DNA of 64,000 bases from CAZOKZ01 sp964580585 (lineage in GTDB: Bacteria > Sumerlaeota > Sumerlaeia > SLMS01 > JAHLLQ01). The notes under the pieces were generated by a model. That model did not search any database and was not told the DNA's origin. It saw only the letters and a program-made list of their open reading frames with translations. Shown here piece after piece: positions 43,059-52,085 of this stretch (its first letter is position 1; every line of letters begins with the position of its first letter). The position numbers and the translations under genes are program-made. The stretch is taken from positions 1 to 64,000 of the forward strand of contig CAZOKZ010000004.1 in NCBI GenBank assembly GCA_964580585.1. Reading direction: 5' to 3'.

Positions 43059-44678
43059 TCAACTGGCGGGCACGAGGTGTTTGATCGAATCGGCCAGCTT
43101 GGTGCCGACCTTGACAACGCGTCGTCCGGCCAAACGATCGTATTCGCCCTGCATGTGATCGAGCTTTGACTGCAACTCATCCGCACGGCGATTCAGCATC
43201 ACGTGGCGGTGTTGCAACTCGCGATGATCCTCGAAGCGTTCGAGCATCGACCAAAGTATGCTCGGGTTGTTGCGAAGGTGTTCGTCTTTGGTCAAATCGA
43301 CGAGTTGCTCTTCGCTGGCAAGCCGCAGTTTCGCCATCAGGTAAAGCGCGTTCCAGAACCGGTATGTCTTTTCGTCGATGTCCTTGATTTTGCCCTCTTC
43401 GAGCGCTCGGACGGTGATCGTTGTGCCGGGGAAAAAGGCCAGCTTGCCCAAGTGCAAGTTGAAGCGCCCTGGAATTTGCGTGATCAGCGTCAGCGTTTCC
43501 ATCCGATCTTCATCGGTTTCATACGGGTTGTTCGAAATGATGTCGTAATTGGCCAGAATATCGTACTTGGCAATCAGGTTCATCGCCTCGAGCACGCGTT
43601 TGCGCTCGGTACGACGCTTATACACCTCGTAATTGATGCGGTCGCTGCCCGATTGCACGCCCATGGTGATGTAGGCGATGCCCATTTCTTTGAGCAGCGA
43701 CAGGTTTTCATCGTTCACGAACGCCGGATAGGTGTAGCACCAGAACGGTTTGTTGATGTGCTTCTTGTAGAGCGGCACGAACTCTTCGAGCCACCCTTTT
43801 TGCACGGTGAAAATGTCGTCTTCAAACTCGATCATCTCGATGGAGGGATTGTGATCGAGTGCACGTTTCAATTCTTCGAGGGCGTTTTGCGGCGAACGGC
43901 GGCGCAGTTTTTTCATGCCGTCGTAATCGCGTTTGAGCGTTGACCAGACGCAAAACGAACAAATGTACGGGCAACCCCGGCCCGTGATGGCTTTATAATT
44001 CCAGTGAATCTGGCTGAAGGTCAGCGGTTCCTGGTGATAAACGCGGTTGTTCTCGATCAGGTATTCCCGCGTGCGATCATGCTGGGGGTGGGGGAGACCG
44101 TTGAGATCGTCGGGGGGCAGGCGATTCGGGTTTTTCTTTACCGAGCCGTCTTCCTGACGAATCCACATCCCTTCGATTTCCGCATCGCGCCAGGATTTGC
44201 CCTCGGCCAGCAAATTTGCCAGTTCCAACACGGCTTCTTCGCCTTCGCCCAGACAGATCATGTCCGTCCATTCGATGCTTTCGTCGGGAGCAATGGTGGG
44301 GTGGACGCCACCCCAAACGACGGGCAGACCGAATCGTTCGTGGATTTTGTCGGTGATCTGTTTCGCCACCCCTTTGTGATAGGATGGGACGCTGAGGCCG
44401 ACGAAGAGGAATTTTTCTGCTTCGAGCAGTTGGAAAAGGTGGTCGAATTCTTCGTCCGTGATGGGCGTCGAGTAGTCCAGATACACGTCGCCGCGCGGGC
44501 AAATTTCGATCAGGTAGCCCTCGTTCAGGTCGCGCGGCGCGGTAGCGCGTTCCTGTTTGGCGTATTGTTTGAAATTGATGACAGTAGAAGGATAGCCTTT
44601 CTCCGTCAGCGTGGATGCTACATAGCGCATGCCAATACAAAATTCATCGTAAAGCGAAATCAGTGCGACGGGGGGCAT
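43059..44678 (-). CDS. B12-binding-domain radical SAM protein
   Basis: The start at 44678 has GGAG eight bases upstream; the product is 539 residues. Residues about 1-170 resemble a cobalamin-binding Rossmann domain (VGLSVPSYHKG, VVWGGVHPTIAPDE). The radical SAM cluster motif CPYICSFC (Cys236, 240, 243) opens a TIM-barrel core with VQSGSDRINYEVYKRRT and FFPGTTITV. The C terminus ends in a roughly 70-residue helical, possibly coiled-coil stretch. Proteins of this class carry out methylations or rearrangements at unactivated carbons. The substrate is not evident; the downstream surface-polysaccharide-type gene is a weak hint only. Confidence 0.88.
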   Translation of the reverse strand: MPPVALISLYDEFCIGMRYVASTLTEKGYPSTVINFKQYAKQERATAPRDLNEGYLIEICPRGDVYLDYSTPITDEEFDHLFQLLEAEKFLFVGLSVPSYHKGVAKQITDKIHERFGLPVVWGGVHPTIAPDESIEWTDMICLGEGEEAVLELANLLAEGKSWRDAEIEGMWIRQEDGSVKKNPNRLPPDDLNGLPHPQHDRTREYLIENNRVYHQEPLTFSQIHWNYKAITGRGCPYICSFCVWSTLKRDYDGMKKLRRRSPQNALEELKRALDHNPSIEMIEFEDDIFTVQKGWLEEFVPLYKKHINKPFWCYTYPAFVNDENLSLLKEMGIAYITMGVQSGSDRINYEVYKRRTERKRVLEAMNLIAKYDILANYDIISNNPYETDEDRMETLTLITQIPGRFNLHLGKLAFFPGTTITVRALEEGKIKDIDEKTYRFWNALYLMAKLRLASEEQLVDLTKDEHLRNNPSILWSMLERFEDHRELQHRHVMLNRRADELQSKLDHMQGEYDRLAGRRVVKVGTKLADSIKHLVPAS

Positions 44679-45167
44679 GCGGGTCTCCTTCGGTTCGCGC
44701 GGATACTGGGTAAAAACGCGTCAAATCAGCCATCGGGCGTTGTGTCCGATGATTTAGCAAGTTTCGTCGCAACGCGGCCTTCCTGGCAACCCCATTTTCC
44801 GAAAGCAGAAACCGGTTCTCTCGTGAAAAGGACAATGCCGGACGATTTCTGGGCGGTTCGAGGCCGAAATCCGCCGCTTTATCCAGCTCCCCGTTCAGCG
44901 CATTGGCGTGAATTCGATCCGGAGTCATTTTCGAGCGCGCGAAGACCAGCTCGCAGAACGCTGACCTGTTGTCAGGCGGATCCCAGTATCAAGGGAGCGT
45001 GGAAAGGGACGCCGATTTTCGCTTGTTTTTAGGCAGGAAAAGCTGTCTCTAAAATGCCTCATTAGGGCTTTGCGAGCGTCATGGGATTGGACTCGCATCA
45101 AGAACGTCGCCTGTTGATCGGCAGGAAAATAGAGGATGAATTTTTTACCCATGGAGACCGTTTGAAA
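44679..45167. other. Divergent intergenic region
   Basis: The stretch lies between the radical SAM gene and the polysaccharide pyruvyl transferase gene. The minus-strand frame at 44644-44928 has no ribosome-binding site and no family resemblance. If the downstream gene starts at 45081 rather than 45168, the spacer shortens accordingly. Confidence 0.4.
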
Positions 45168-46085
45168 ATGACAATGATCGATATTCATTCATACTTGGAA
45201 ACATATCGGAGTGAGCCAGTGTATCTGTATCCCAATCCTGGCAATGCCGGAGATTTTCTCATCGCATCGGCAACGTTTCAACTCCTTAAAAAACATCGCA
45301 TCGAATATCAAATACCGGACTGGAACACTTTTGACTTTGAAGGAAAAACAATTTTTTACAGCGGTGGAGGAAATTTAACGGGCTACTACAAAAATGCTCA
45401 TGACCTTTTGAAAAACGTCCATCAAAAGGCAAAGAAAGTGGTCGTTCTTCCTCATACGATTCATGATGAGGACGACTTGCTTTCGGAGCTTGGTGAAAAT
45501 GTCGATTTGATCTGTCGAGAACATCCTTCGTATAATTATACAAAGGAGAAAACCAGTAGTGGCGCCAGGGTTTTCCTCTCGAACGATTTGGCTTTTCATC
45601 TGGACATTCAGGAATTGAACAAAAACAGAATCGGATTTTGCAAGATACTGATTAAAAAATCCTTCGCCAAATTAACAAAGCGAAACATTCAGAGAGCCAT
45701 TTCTCCGCGTTGGTATATTAAATCCTGTCAATTGTTCAAAGAGTTGAAGCAGTCGAATCCGTCCTCGATTTTGAACTGTTTTCGGCAAGATCTGGAAAAA
45801 ACAGATGTGCATATTCCGGAAAACAATCTGGATATCCCCTTTTTGTACCAGCAGGTATTTGGACCTGAAACGAAAAACGAAGCATTAGTGAATTATGTAT
45901 CCAGTCATTTGCTTTATTTCCTTAACCATTATCAGACGATTCATACCAATCGATTGCACATGGCGATCGCGGGAGGCTTGTTGGGCAAGGAGGTTCACTT
46001 TTTCCCCAATAGCTACTTCAAATGCAAAGCCGTTTATGAGTACAGCATAAAAGATCGGTTCCCGAATGTCTTATGGCAAAACTAA
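45168..46085 (+). CDS. Polysaccharide pyruvyl transferase family protein
   Basis: The likely start at 45168 (GGAG 11 bases upstream) gives 305 residues; the frame is open from 45081. The opening VYLYPNPGNAGDFLIASATF and the core KTIFYSGGGNLTGYY and KKVVVLPHTIHDED match the pyruvyl transferase fold of exopolysaccharide enzymes such as EpsI/CsaB. TIHTNRLHMAIAGGLLGKEV is the conserved C-terminal part. The enzyme should add pyruvate ketals to a surface sugar. The DNA is AT-richer than its neighbours and no other capsule genes are in view, which suggests an isolated acquisition. Confidence 0.85.
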   Translation: MTMIDIHSYLETYRSEPVYLYPNPGNAGDFLIASATFQLLKKHRIEYQIPDWNTFDFEGKTIFYSGGGNLTGYYKNAHDLLKNVHQKAKKVVVLPHTIHDEDDLLSELGENVDLICREHPSYNYTKEKTSSGARVFLSNDLAFHLDIQELNKNRIGFCKILIKKSFAKLTKRNIQRAISPRWYIKSCQLFKELKQSNPSSILNCFRQDLEKTDVHIPENNLDIPFLYQQVFGPETKNEALVNYVSSHLLYFLNHYQTIHTNRLHMAIAGGLLGKEVHFFPNSYFKCKAVYEYSIKDRFPNVLWQN

Positions 46086-46126
46086 CTCGCGCACAATCGA
46101 TGGAGAATGCACGAAGTGTGTTATCT

Positions 46127-46156
46127 TTGCAATCACCGATACGTTGCAGATTGCAA
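46127..46156. terminator. Small hairpin between convergent genes
   Basis: TTGCAATC (46127-46134) pairs with GATTGCAA (46149-46156) around a 14-base loop, just after the pyruvyl transferase gene. There is no T-run, so it is only a candidate. Confidence 0.3.
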
Positions 46157-46196
46157 GACCCTTCACACCGAAAGGAAAGAGACAACGATTATAATA

Positions 46197-46508
46197 TTAC
46201 GGCGCGAGCGTTTCCAGCAACACGGCGTTATCCTGAAAACCGCGTTTTGCATAAACAATCGTGCCGGTTTTGTCGATCCCATAAACCGTGCGTTCGGTAA
46301 AGCCAATCGCTCCGCGCGCGCCGTAATTACGGATGATGGTTCCGTCGGAATCGACGAGAAGCGGAAACGGGAAACCGAATTTCTGGCTGAACTTTGTGTG
46401 GGAATTGGCGTCCTGGGGGTTGACGCCAAACACCGCCACATCGGCGTTTTCAAAACCGGCCCAATCGTCGCGAATCGAACAAAGCTGCTTAGTACACCCC
46501 GGTGTAAA
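46197..46508 (-). pseudogene. Peroxiredoxin (BCP/thiol peroxidase type), N-terminus missing
   Basis: The minus-strand frame begins at the catalytic motif FTPGCTKQLCSIRDDW and runs through DVAVFGVNPQDANSHTKFSQ, FGFPFPLLVDSDG and TVYGIDKTGTIVYAKRG to a stop at 46197. The peroxidatic and resolving cysteines of a BCP-like peroxiredoxin are therefore present. The first 40-50 residues (the PGDxAPDFTLxD region) are absent, and an in-frame stop lies at 46515-46517. The break falls just before the tyrosine-recombinase genes on the other strand, as if an element inserted into or deleted the gene. I did not find the missing part near 49014-49528. Confidence 0.75.
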
Positions 46509-46638
46509 TAAATTTCACTTTACATAACAAATTGAAATATGGCAGTAAGTACCTGCTTTCAAGGGGGAACACCATGCCTGAAGTCAATGGACGAATTCCT
46601 GACCCTGTATCCAAGATGAGGAACTTTATCAAAACTAT

Positions 46639-47355
46639 TTGGAAGAGATAAAGTACCACTCGCAGCAAGTTAGGATCAGGAGGGAAAAGGATAAGAACCA
46701 TGGCAAGTTAGATGACTACTTCCACGTTAGCGTCGAACTTGGCAAGCGAGCTCTTGGTGAAGAATCATCCAGCCTTGGAAAAATCCGCCGCGCCACGTTA
46801 ATTCGTGATGCCCTCGCGTTTGCACTTTTTGGAATGTTTGGCTACCGGATAGGTGTTCTTACCAACCTTAAGCTGAAAGAGCACATTCGTCAAAGCAAAG
46901 ACGGCAATATAGTTATCTGTATTCGCAAAGAATTAACAAAACCCGGACAACGTGACCTTGTTCACGAAGTACCAACCGAACTAATCCCGCTATTCAATTA
47001 TTATCTAAACAATGCCCGGAAAATACTCCTCAAAGGAAAACGTGACCACGGCGTGCTGTTTGTTTCTTCACACGATGGATTCCCCATCGGTTCCGCTGCT
47101 ATCTACGCCATGTTTGCTACGAGATCGGTTGAGGTGCTCGGTGAAGTTCATAACCCGCACCAAGTCCGAAAAGCTTGGGCCACTGATTTTGCCCGCTGGA
47201 CAAAAGGCGACTACATGACAGCATCTTCCATCCTCGACAATTCACCTCTCACGTTGCAGCGGCACTATGCCAAGATCATTCGTGAAGAACAAATCAATGA
47301 TTTCGACGAGGCGACACAAGATGCATGGACGATATCTGAAGGAGATTCGACATGA
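46639..47355 (+). CDS. Tyrosine recombinase, small catalytic type, probably frameshifted near its start
   Basis: The open frame starts at a TTG and encodes 238 residues with the phage-integrase catalytic pattern: Arg70 (FGYRIGVLTNLK), HQVR (His174, Arg177) and Tyr210 (LQRHYAKI). It lacks a normal core-binding domain. A better start lies at 46574, an ATG six bases after AAGGGGG, encoding MPEVNGRIPDPVSK. Adding one base near 46613-46616 would join it to DEELYQNYLEEIKYH and this frame, giving about 260 residues. So the present copy may be inactive or misread. Its stop overlaps the next recombinase (ATGA). Confidence 0.75.
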   Translation: MEEIKYHSQQVRIRREKDKNHGKLDDYFHVSVELGKRALGEESSSLGKIRRATLIRDALAFALFGMFGYRIGVLTNLKLKEHIRQSKDGNIVICIRKELTKPGQRDLVHEVPTELIPLFNYYLNNARKILLKGKRDHGVLFVSSHDGFPIGSAAIYAMFATRSVEVLGEVHNPHQVRKAWATDFARWTKGDYMTASSILDNSPLTLQRHYAKIIREEQINDFDEATQDAWTISEGDST

Positions 47356-49013
47356 TCATTAGCTTGCGCGAATTATTTTCCGCGATCAATATTACGGAGG
47401 CTCCATTTTCGCATAATCGTGTGGTGAACATGCTTGAGGAACTCTCGGAAATGTTCGGTGAAGACAATCCGAAAATATCGCTACATGAAATACCCCTGCT
47501 GAAGGAACGGTTTCGCGAATTCCTAAAAACTACGGATGCAAAGCCAGCGACCATTCGAAACAAAGTCTATCGGCTAAGTTTCCTCATCGAATTGGCCACA
47601 GAACAAGGCCTGCTACCGAAGCACGAAGGTATTCCTCTTCCCCCTCGCCCGAAGCATGAAGGACCGGACCGACGCCGATATAACGCTCTGCGGTCGTTTG
47701 ATGATTGGCTGTACCTGAACAACATTTCTGTTAGGGCAGTAAGCGACCAAACATTTCGCGTGTACCGCGACGAAATAAAGGCCAAGGGCAATACTTTAGC
47801 TGAAGACCGGTACAATTGCGCCGTGAAGAGTTGGCGTGAACTTGCTAGCCAGGGAGTCGTCCACAAACTCGACCTACCGCGCTGGAAAGATGAATCGCGG
47901 GAAGAATATGGCCTACCGCGCTCCTCGTGGCCCGCACGTGTCGCTGCCGACTTTGAGAGGTTCTGTCAAGCGGCCACCGGACGGGCGCGACCTGGCGATA
48001 AACGACGACGGCTTTTGCGTAGCGAATCCATATACGATATCGAACGCGAACTCTGTCGCCTTCTTGGCTACTTGGTGAACATCCACGGAATGGAGATCGA
48101 AAACTCGAACCTTGTACAGTTGATCGGCGACCGCGAAACGGTTATTGGCTATATCTCCTGGCATATCGCCAAACGTTGTGAAGGCACCGAACGCAAGCAC
48201 CACGTAGAAACCCTGGACTGGTTCGCCCGCCTTTTAGAATGGTTTGAGGGAGACCAGGATGTCGCCGCAGAGTACCGCCTCATCGCAAAATCGCTAAAGC
48301 CGGTGCGAGCACGGGATCCCTTTCCCGAACGTCCGATCACATACGAAGAGTTTTCCACGGCGGCGCAACAAGCGCTTGAGAAGGCTGAGCTGGATTGGAA
48401 AGCACACGCTCAAAAAAATCGTCGCACCCAAGCAGCAGTTTCAGCAGCCATCGCATGTCGCGACGCCCTGTTGTTCGCGTTTTTGGTTTGTCGTCCCATG
48501 CGAAGCCGCAACATGCGCGAAATGAAGCTGGGCACCAACCTTTACAAGAGCGGCGACGAATGGCGGTTGCGTTTCTCCGATGAGGAAATGAAATCGAAAG
48601 AATACAACTGCGCTTTTCCAAAGGTGCTCGTTTCACACCTTGAATACTACTTGAACGGAGTACGCCCATTCTTCGTCCAAGGTTGTGGAAAGGAATTATT
48701 CTTAACCAAGTCGGGTAGGGGCATCGGTCGAAGTGACTTCTGGAAAATCATGACGAAGGCTGGCAGACGTATCATGGGTTTGGAAACAAATCCACACCTC
48801 TTCCGATATCTAATTTCAAGTGCCTACCTGCTCCGTCACCCCGACCGTGCTCTAGAAATACAAGCCCTTCTCGGGCACGCTGTGTTGGAAACAACATTAC
48901 GTTACTACGTCCACACTTACAGCCGAATCGCCTCCCAAAGAGCCGCCGACGTCCTTCGTAAAAACTGCCCCTCGATGCTTGAACTCGGCACCCTCTTTCC
49001 TCCATCCACATAG
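47352..49013 (+). CDS. Tyrosine recombinase, large (TnpB-like)
   Basis: The 553-residue product has an extended N-terminal half with helical core-binding regions (ATIRNKVYRLSFLIELA, FDDWLYLNNISVRAVSDQTF). The C-terminal catalytic domain shows CRPMRSRNMREMKLG (Arg384 region), NPHLFRYLISS (His482, Arg485), LLGHA (His509) and the nucleophile tyrosine in TTLRYYVHTY (518/519). All catalytic residues are present, so it could be active. The size and tandem, overlapping arrangement recall Tn554 TnpB rather than a phage integrase. Confidence 0.85.
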   Translation: MIISLRELFSAINITEAPFSHNRVVNMLEELSEMFGEDNPKISLHEIPLLKERFREFLKTTDAKPATIRNKVYRLSFLIELATEQGLLPKHEGIPLPPRPKHEGPDRRRYNALRSFDDWLYLNNISVRAVSDQTFRVYRDEIKAKGNTLAEDRYNCAVKSWRELASQGVVHKLDLPRWKDESREEYGLPRSSWPARVAADFERFCQAATGRARPGDKRRRLLRSESIYDIERELCRLLGYLVNIHGMEIENSNLVQLIGDRETVIGYISWHIAKRCEGTERKHHVETLDWFARLLEWFEGDQDVAAEYRLIAKSLKPVRARDPFPERPITYEEFSTAAQQALEKAELDWKAHAQKNRRTQAAVSAAIACRDALLFAFLVCRPMRSRNMREMKLGTNLYKSGDEWRLRFSDEEMKSKEYNCAFPKVLVSHLEYYLNGVRPFFVQGCGKELFLTKSGRGIGRSDFWKIMTKAGRRIMGLETNPHLFRYLISSAYLLRHPDRALEIQALLGHAVLETTLRYYVHTYSRIASQRAADVLRKNCPSMLELGTLFPPST

Positions 49014-49528
49014 CCCAAAAACAACAAAAAGTGGCTCCTCGGCAGATGATAAAAACCACCCAGGAGCCCATTTTCCACGCAGCCAGACGCCACCGAACGC
49101 AACCAGGCGCAACGGAACGCAGGCAATTCGCCTGATGATAATACAAAGGAGACAAAAGAGTCGCTATGGATTGAAATTGCCTGATAAATATTTATTGATC
49201 TATGATAATAAATGACTTATGTAGCATGCTGCTGTATCGTCTGGTTCCTCCCTTCGTTGCAATGGAATTGTTATCCGGAATGTTCAAACCATATGGTTTT
49301 CATCCAATTTATTATGCTAAGGGTACCGATTCAGTACATCTTGATAAACCTTTGAAATAAACACACGCCGTCACATTCTTTTGAACAGTTTTGAATTTCG
49401 GAGGTATTGATTTGGTTGACGTAAATCTTTCACAACGCCTGGCAAAGCAACGAGAGAATAATCTGAACGATTGGGTGCTGTCCGTCGTGAGGTCATCAGC
49501 GATCATCTTTCAAAGGAACTCGATTCAA
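49014..49528. other. Spacer after the recombinases
   Basis: GGCTCCT/AGGAGCC near 49032-49070 could form a terminator-like stem. CAGGCAATT/AATTGCCTG (49120-49128, 49175-49183) is an inverted repeat that could belong to an element end. A 52-codon frame at 49202-49360 (starting MIINDLCSMLLYRL) is open but unrecognised. No gene is otherwise supported. Confidence 0.4.
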
Positions 49529-50347
49529 ATGAGATTATTGCAAATCATTTTTCTGCTTTTCGGTTTTTCTTTGATCCTATTCACTCCGGTTATGGGAATC
49601 GAACCGGATGATGCTCCGCTACCTGTCGCTCTAGAGGATCGCTGGGATGCGATTCTCCACGATCATGTTCGTCCTGGAATGACCGGTGACGTGCGGTTGA
49701 ATGTGGTGGATTACACAGCGATTAAAGAAGATGTTCGTTGGACTGTGTTGTTGGACGAACTGGCGAATGCAATGGAACCCAGTGACTCAAAGGGTAAAAT
49801 CGCATTCTGGGCGAACGCCTATAATATAATGGCCATTAAAGTCGTTTTGAGTGAATACCCCGTCGAAAGCATTAAAGACGTTGGTGGCGTGTTTTCGCGC
49901 GTGTGGAATATCGATGCGGGGATAGTGGCGGGCAAGGTACGTTCGCTGGGCGGAATCGAACACGATCTATTGCGAAAGCTGGGCGATGCACGCGTTCATT
50001 CGGCGATTGTTTGTGCGTCGGTCAGTTGCCCGCCGTTGCGACGCGAGGCGTACCGCGCCGACCGCCTCGATGAACAATTGGACGATCAGATGCGGACGTG
50101 GTTGGCGAATCCCAAAGTGGGCGCGAGCGTTGAAGATGGCGGTAAGACGTTACGGGTTTCGTATATTTTCAAGCTGTTCACCGAAGATTTCGAACGAGAT
50201 GCGGGAAGCCTGCGCGGGTTTCTCGACCGCTATCTGCCGGAAGATTTGAAAGCCCGTGCTCAACCAAATGCGAAGATCCGTTATCTGGATTACGATTGGA
50301 GTTTGAACGACGCGCGGCGAAGTCGTCCGGTATCACCCGGAAAGTAA
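49529..50347 (+). CDS. Exported DUF547 protein
   Basis: The ATG at 49529 (AAGGA upstream) gives 272 residues with a signal peptide (LLQIIFLLFGFSLILFTPVMG). The DUF547 core is clear: KIAFWANAYNIMAIKVVL, HDLLRKLGDARVHSAIVCAS and SCPPLRREAYRADRLDEQLD, ending in ARVRYLDYDW-like KIRYLDYDW. These proteins are periplasmic with a papain-like fold proposed; biochemical function is not established. It is followed 70 bases later by a DUF3179 gene, suggesting co-transcription. Confidence 0.88.
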   Translation: MRLLQIIFLLFGFSLILFTPVMGIEPDDAPLPVALEDRWDAILHDHVRPGMTGDVRLNVVDYTAIKEDVRWTVLLDELANAMEPSDSKGKIAFWANAYNIMAIKVVLSEYPVESIKDVGGVFSRVWNIDAGIVAGKVRSLGGIEHDLLRKLGDARVHSAIVCASVSCPPLRREAYRADRLDEQLDDQMRTWLANPKVGASVEDGGKTLRVSYIFKLFTEDFERDAGSLRGFLDRYLPEDLKARAQPNAKIRYLDYDWSLNDARRSRPVSPGK

Positions 50348-50419
50348 ATACTTCACCAATGTTACCGGCAATCCTCGTCATTGTATCTTTATGGTCAAAT
50401 GATAATGGAGGATATTGCC

Positions 50420-51559
50420 ATGAACGCATCGCATCACGATCTGGAAGTTTCTCCGGCCCCGGCTCCACTTGCATGGTGGCAAAAACCTCTTAATTCCAAG
50501 CAGACAATTCTGGGGATATTTTTTTGCGCTACGATGGTGGGAACCGGTATCGCGGTGGTATCGCTGGTGAACAAACCGTCGACGCCGGTTCCCGATTTGA
50601 ATAGCGAGGTTTTTTCCCCCCGCCGCTCGGCCTTCATTGTTTCCAACGATGCATTTTCTCTGATTCCCCGGGAAGAAATTTACAGCGGCGGGCCTGCGAA
50701 AGATGGGATTCCCGCGCTAACGAATCCTGCAGTCGTTGCGGCATCGAAAGCATCCGACATGCACGCGGAAAACCGTGTTGTTGGCCTCGCGATTGGCAAC
50801 GAAATGCGCGCATATCCATTGCGGATTTTGAATTGGCACGAAATTGTCAACGATAACCTTGGCGGGCAATCCATTGCAGTAACGTACTGCCCCCTTTGCG
50901 ATTCGGTGGTGGTGTTCGATCGCAATATCGGGGGCCAGGTGCGCGAATTTGGCGTCAGCGGATTGCTTTACAATTCCAACGTGTTGATGTATGATCGGCA
51001 AGGCGGTGACGAATCGAAGGAATCGCTTTGGAGCCAGATGATGATGAAAGCGGTCGTTGGTCCGGCGGCAAAAGAAGGGTTGGAACTATCGCTGCTGCCC
51101 GCGCAACTGATGACATGGGAAGCGTGGACAAACCTTCATCCCGACACGACGGTTCTTTCTTTTCAGACTGGCTACAATCGAAACTATGCCGATAATCCGT
51201 ATGAAAACTACTTCACCGATTCGCGTTTAATGTTTCCAGTGAAGCCCATCGCCCAAGCCCAATTAGATGTCACGTTAGAGTCAAAGGAACCCGTCATTTT
51301 AGTGCGAATGGGTGGCAAAACAAAAGGTTATCCGATATCGATGTTGCGAGTAGCAGCGAATTCAACGTCGGACGGTGTGGTAAGCGATCAATTTGCAGGG
51401 AACGATTTGAAGTTTGTTCCTATGGACGTGGAAATGAATCATTTCCGCGTGTCCGATGCGTCCGATACACCCGTCCCCACGGCGTTTTCTTTCGGGTTCG
51501 AATTCCAGGCCACGCATCCCGACGCAGAGGTGTTTCGGCCTGTTTTACATAGGGATTAA
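50420..51559 (+). CDS. Membrane-anchored DUF3179 protein
   Basis: GGAGG eight bases before the ATG fixes the start at 50420 (379 residues). One N-terminal helix (TILGIFFCATMVGTGIAVVSL) anchors a periplasmic domain with the DUF3179 motif SIAVTYCPLCDSVVVFDR and GVSGLLYNSNVLMYDR. The CxxC of YCPLC suggests a redox or metal role. The function is unknown. It is often found with thiol-redox or oxidase-related genes, which agrees with the neighbourhood here. Confidence 0.88.
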   Translation: MNASHHDLEVSPAPAPLAWWQKPLNSKQTILGIFFCATMVGTGIAVVSLVNKPSTPVPDLNSEVFSPRRSAFIVSNDAFSLIPREEIYSGGPAKDGIPALTNPAVVAASKASDMHAENRVVGLAIGNEMRAYPLRILNWHEIVNDNLGGQSIAVTYCPLCDSVVVFDRNIGGQVREFGVSGLLYNSNVLMYDRQGGDESKESLWSQMMMKAVVGPAAKEGLELSLLPAQLMTWEAWTNLHPDTTVLSFQTGYNRNYADNPYENYFTDSRLMFPVKPIAQAQLDVTLESKEPVILVRMGGKTKGYPISMLRVAANSTSDGVVSDQFAGNDLKFVPMDVEMNHFRVSDASDTPVPTAFSFGFEFQATHPDAEVFRPVLHRD

Positions 51560-52084
51560 AAATTTTTCGTCTGACGAGTAATCAATTTTTTTTCTCATTG
51601 GCGGCAGATCGAATGACAAGTTCACCGGACAATTAGATCGATCGGCTGATATCGAGGTCGTTACACGCTCGCGCACCGATTTCGCCATGTCGTGCCGACG
51701 GTATGCCACACTCGATGGAATGGAAGGAATTCTACTGCGCAAGATGATCGAGGGAGCGATTGAACGCGCTACTGCCCGGGCACCAAAAGGGTTATTAAAG
51801 TGATTCGCGTATTTCCCGGGCTGCGTTCTGCACCCATTCCTCCACACCAGCGTTTTCGATTATTACACAAGCCTGTTCTACTGCATTCGCCCGGAGAATT
51901 CTGAGAGCCGCACTTATCCGAGTATTGCAGGAATCTGGTGTGTATTCGTCGTGATTTAGCATTATTAGGCAAAGATATCTGTGGGAGAGTTCCCTCATAC
52001 AGACAGCTTTGAAGTGAGGATAGTAGCGAACAAATACTTTCATGCCCATGTCGCCGAGTTCTTGCTTAATTTCATCGTCGTTCA
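51560..52084. other. Spacer with a possible coding remnant, overlapped by a small minus-strand gene
   Basis: On the plus strand, 51591-51803 reads an open, protein-like frame containing FTGQLDRSADIEVVTRSR and LDGMEGILLRKMIEGAIERA, then a stop. It has no good start codon, which suggests the tail of a lost gene; I cannot name the family. The 3' part of this interval (from 51795) is occupied by the minus-strand gene ending there. Confidence 0.3.
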
Positions 52085-52085
52085 T
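51795..52085 (-). CDS. Small hypothetical protein, 96 aa
   Basis: The start at 52085 (MNDDEIKQELGDMGMKVFVR) has GGAG nine bases upstream; the frame is open to 52121. The product is a soluble helical protein with no signal peptide. The segment ISAALRILRANAVEQACVII, then ENAGVEEWVQNAAREI, looks like a genuine amphipathic fold. I do not recognise the family. It is an isolated minus-strand gene. Confidence 0.45.
   Translation of the reverse strand: MNDDEIKQELGDMGMKVFVRYYPHFKAVCMRELSHRYLCLIMLNHDEYTPDSCNTRISAALRILRANAVEQACVIIENAGVEEWVQNAAREIRESL

Larger units (their letters stand above)
46509..49190 (+). mobile_element. Putative tyrosine-recombinase mobile element (two-recombinase type)
   Basis: Two overlapping genes for tyrosine recombinases form a unit next to a peroxiredoxin gene that has lost its start. 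Tandem tyrosine recombinases in one transcription unit occur in Tn554-like transposons and RIT (recombinase-in-trio) elements; here only two are seen. The left edge is taken as the break at 46508. The right edge is a guess near the inverted repeat CAGGCAATT (49120-49128)/AATTGCCTG (49175-49183). No target-site duplication or passenger gene was found. Confidence 0.45.

Noticed and set aside
44644..44928. Minus-strand frame before the radical SAM gene
   Set aside because: Overlaps the well-supported start of the radical SAM gene and shows no motif or ribosome-binding site.
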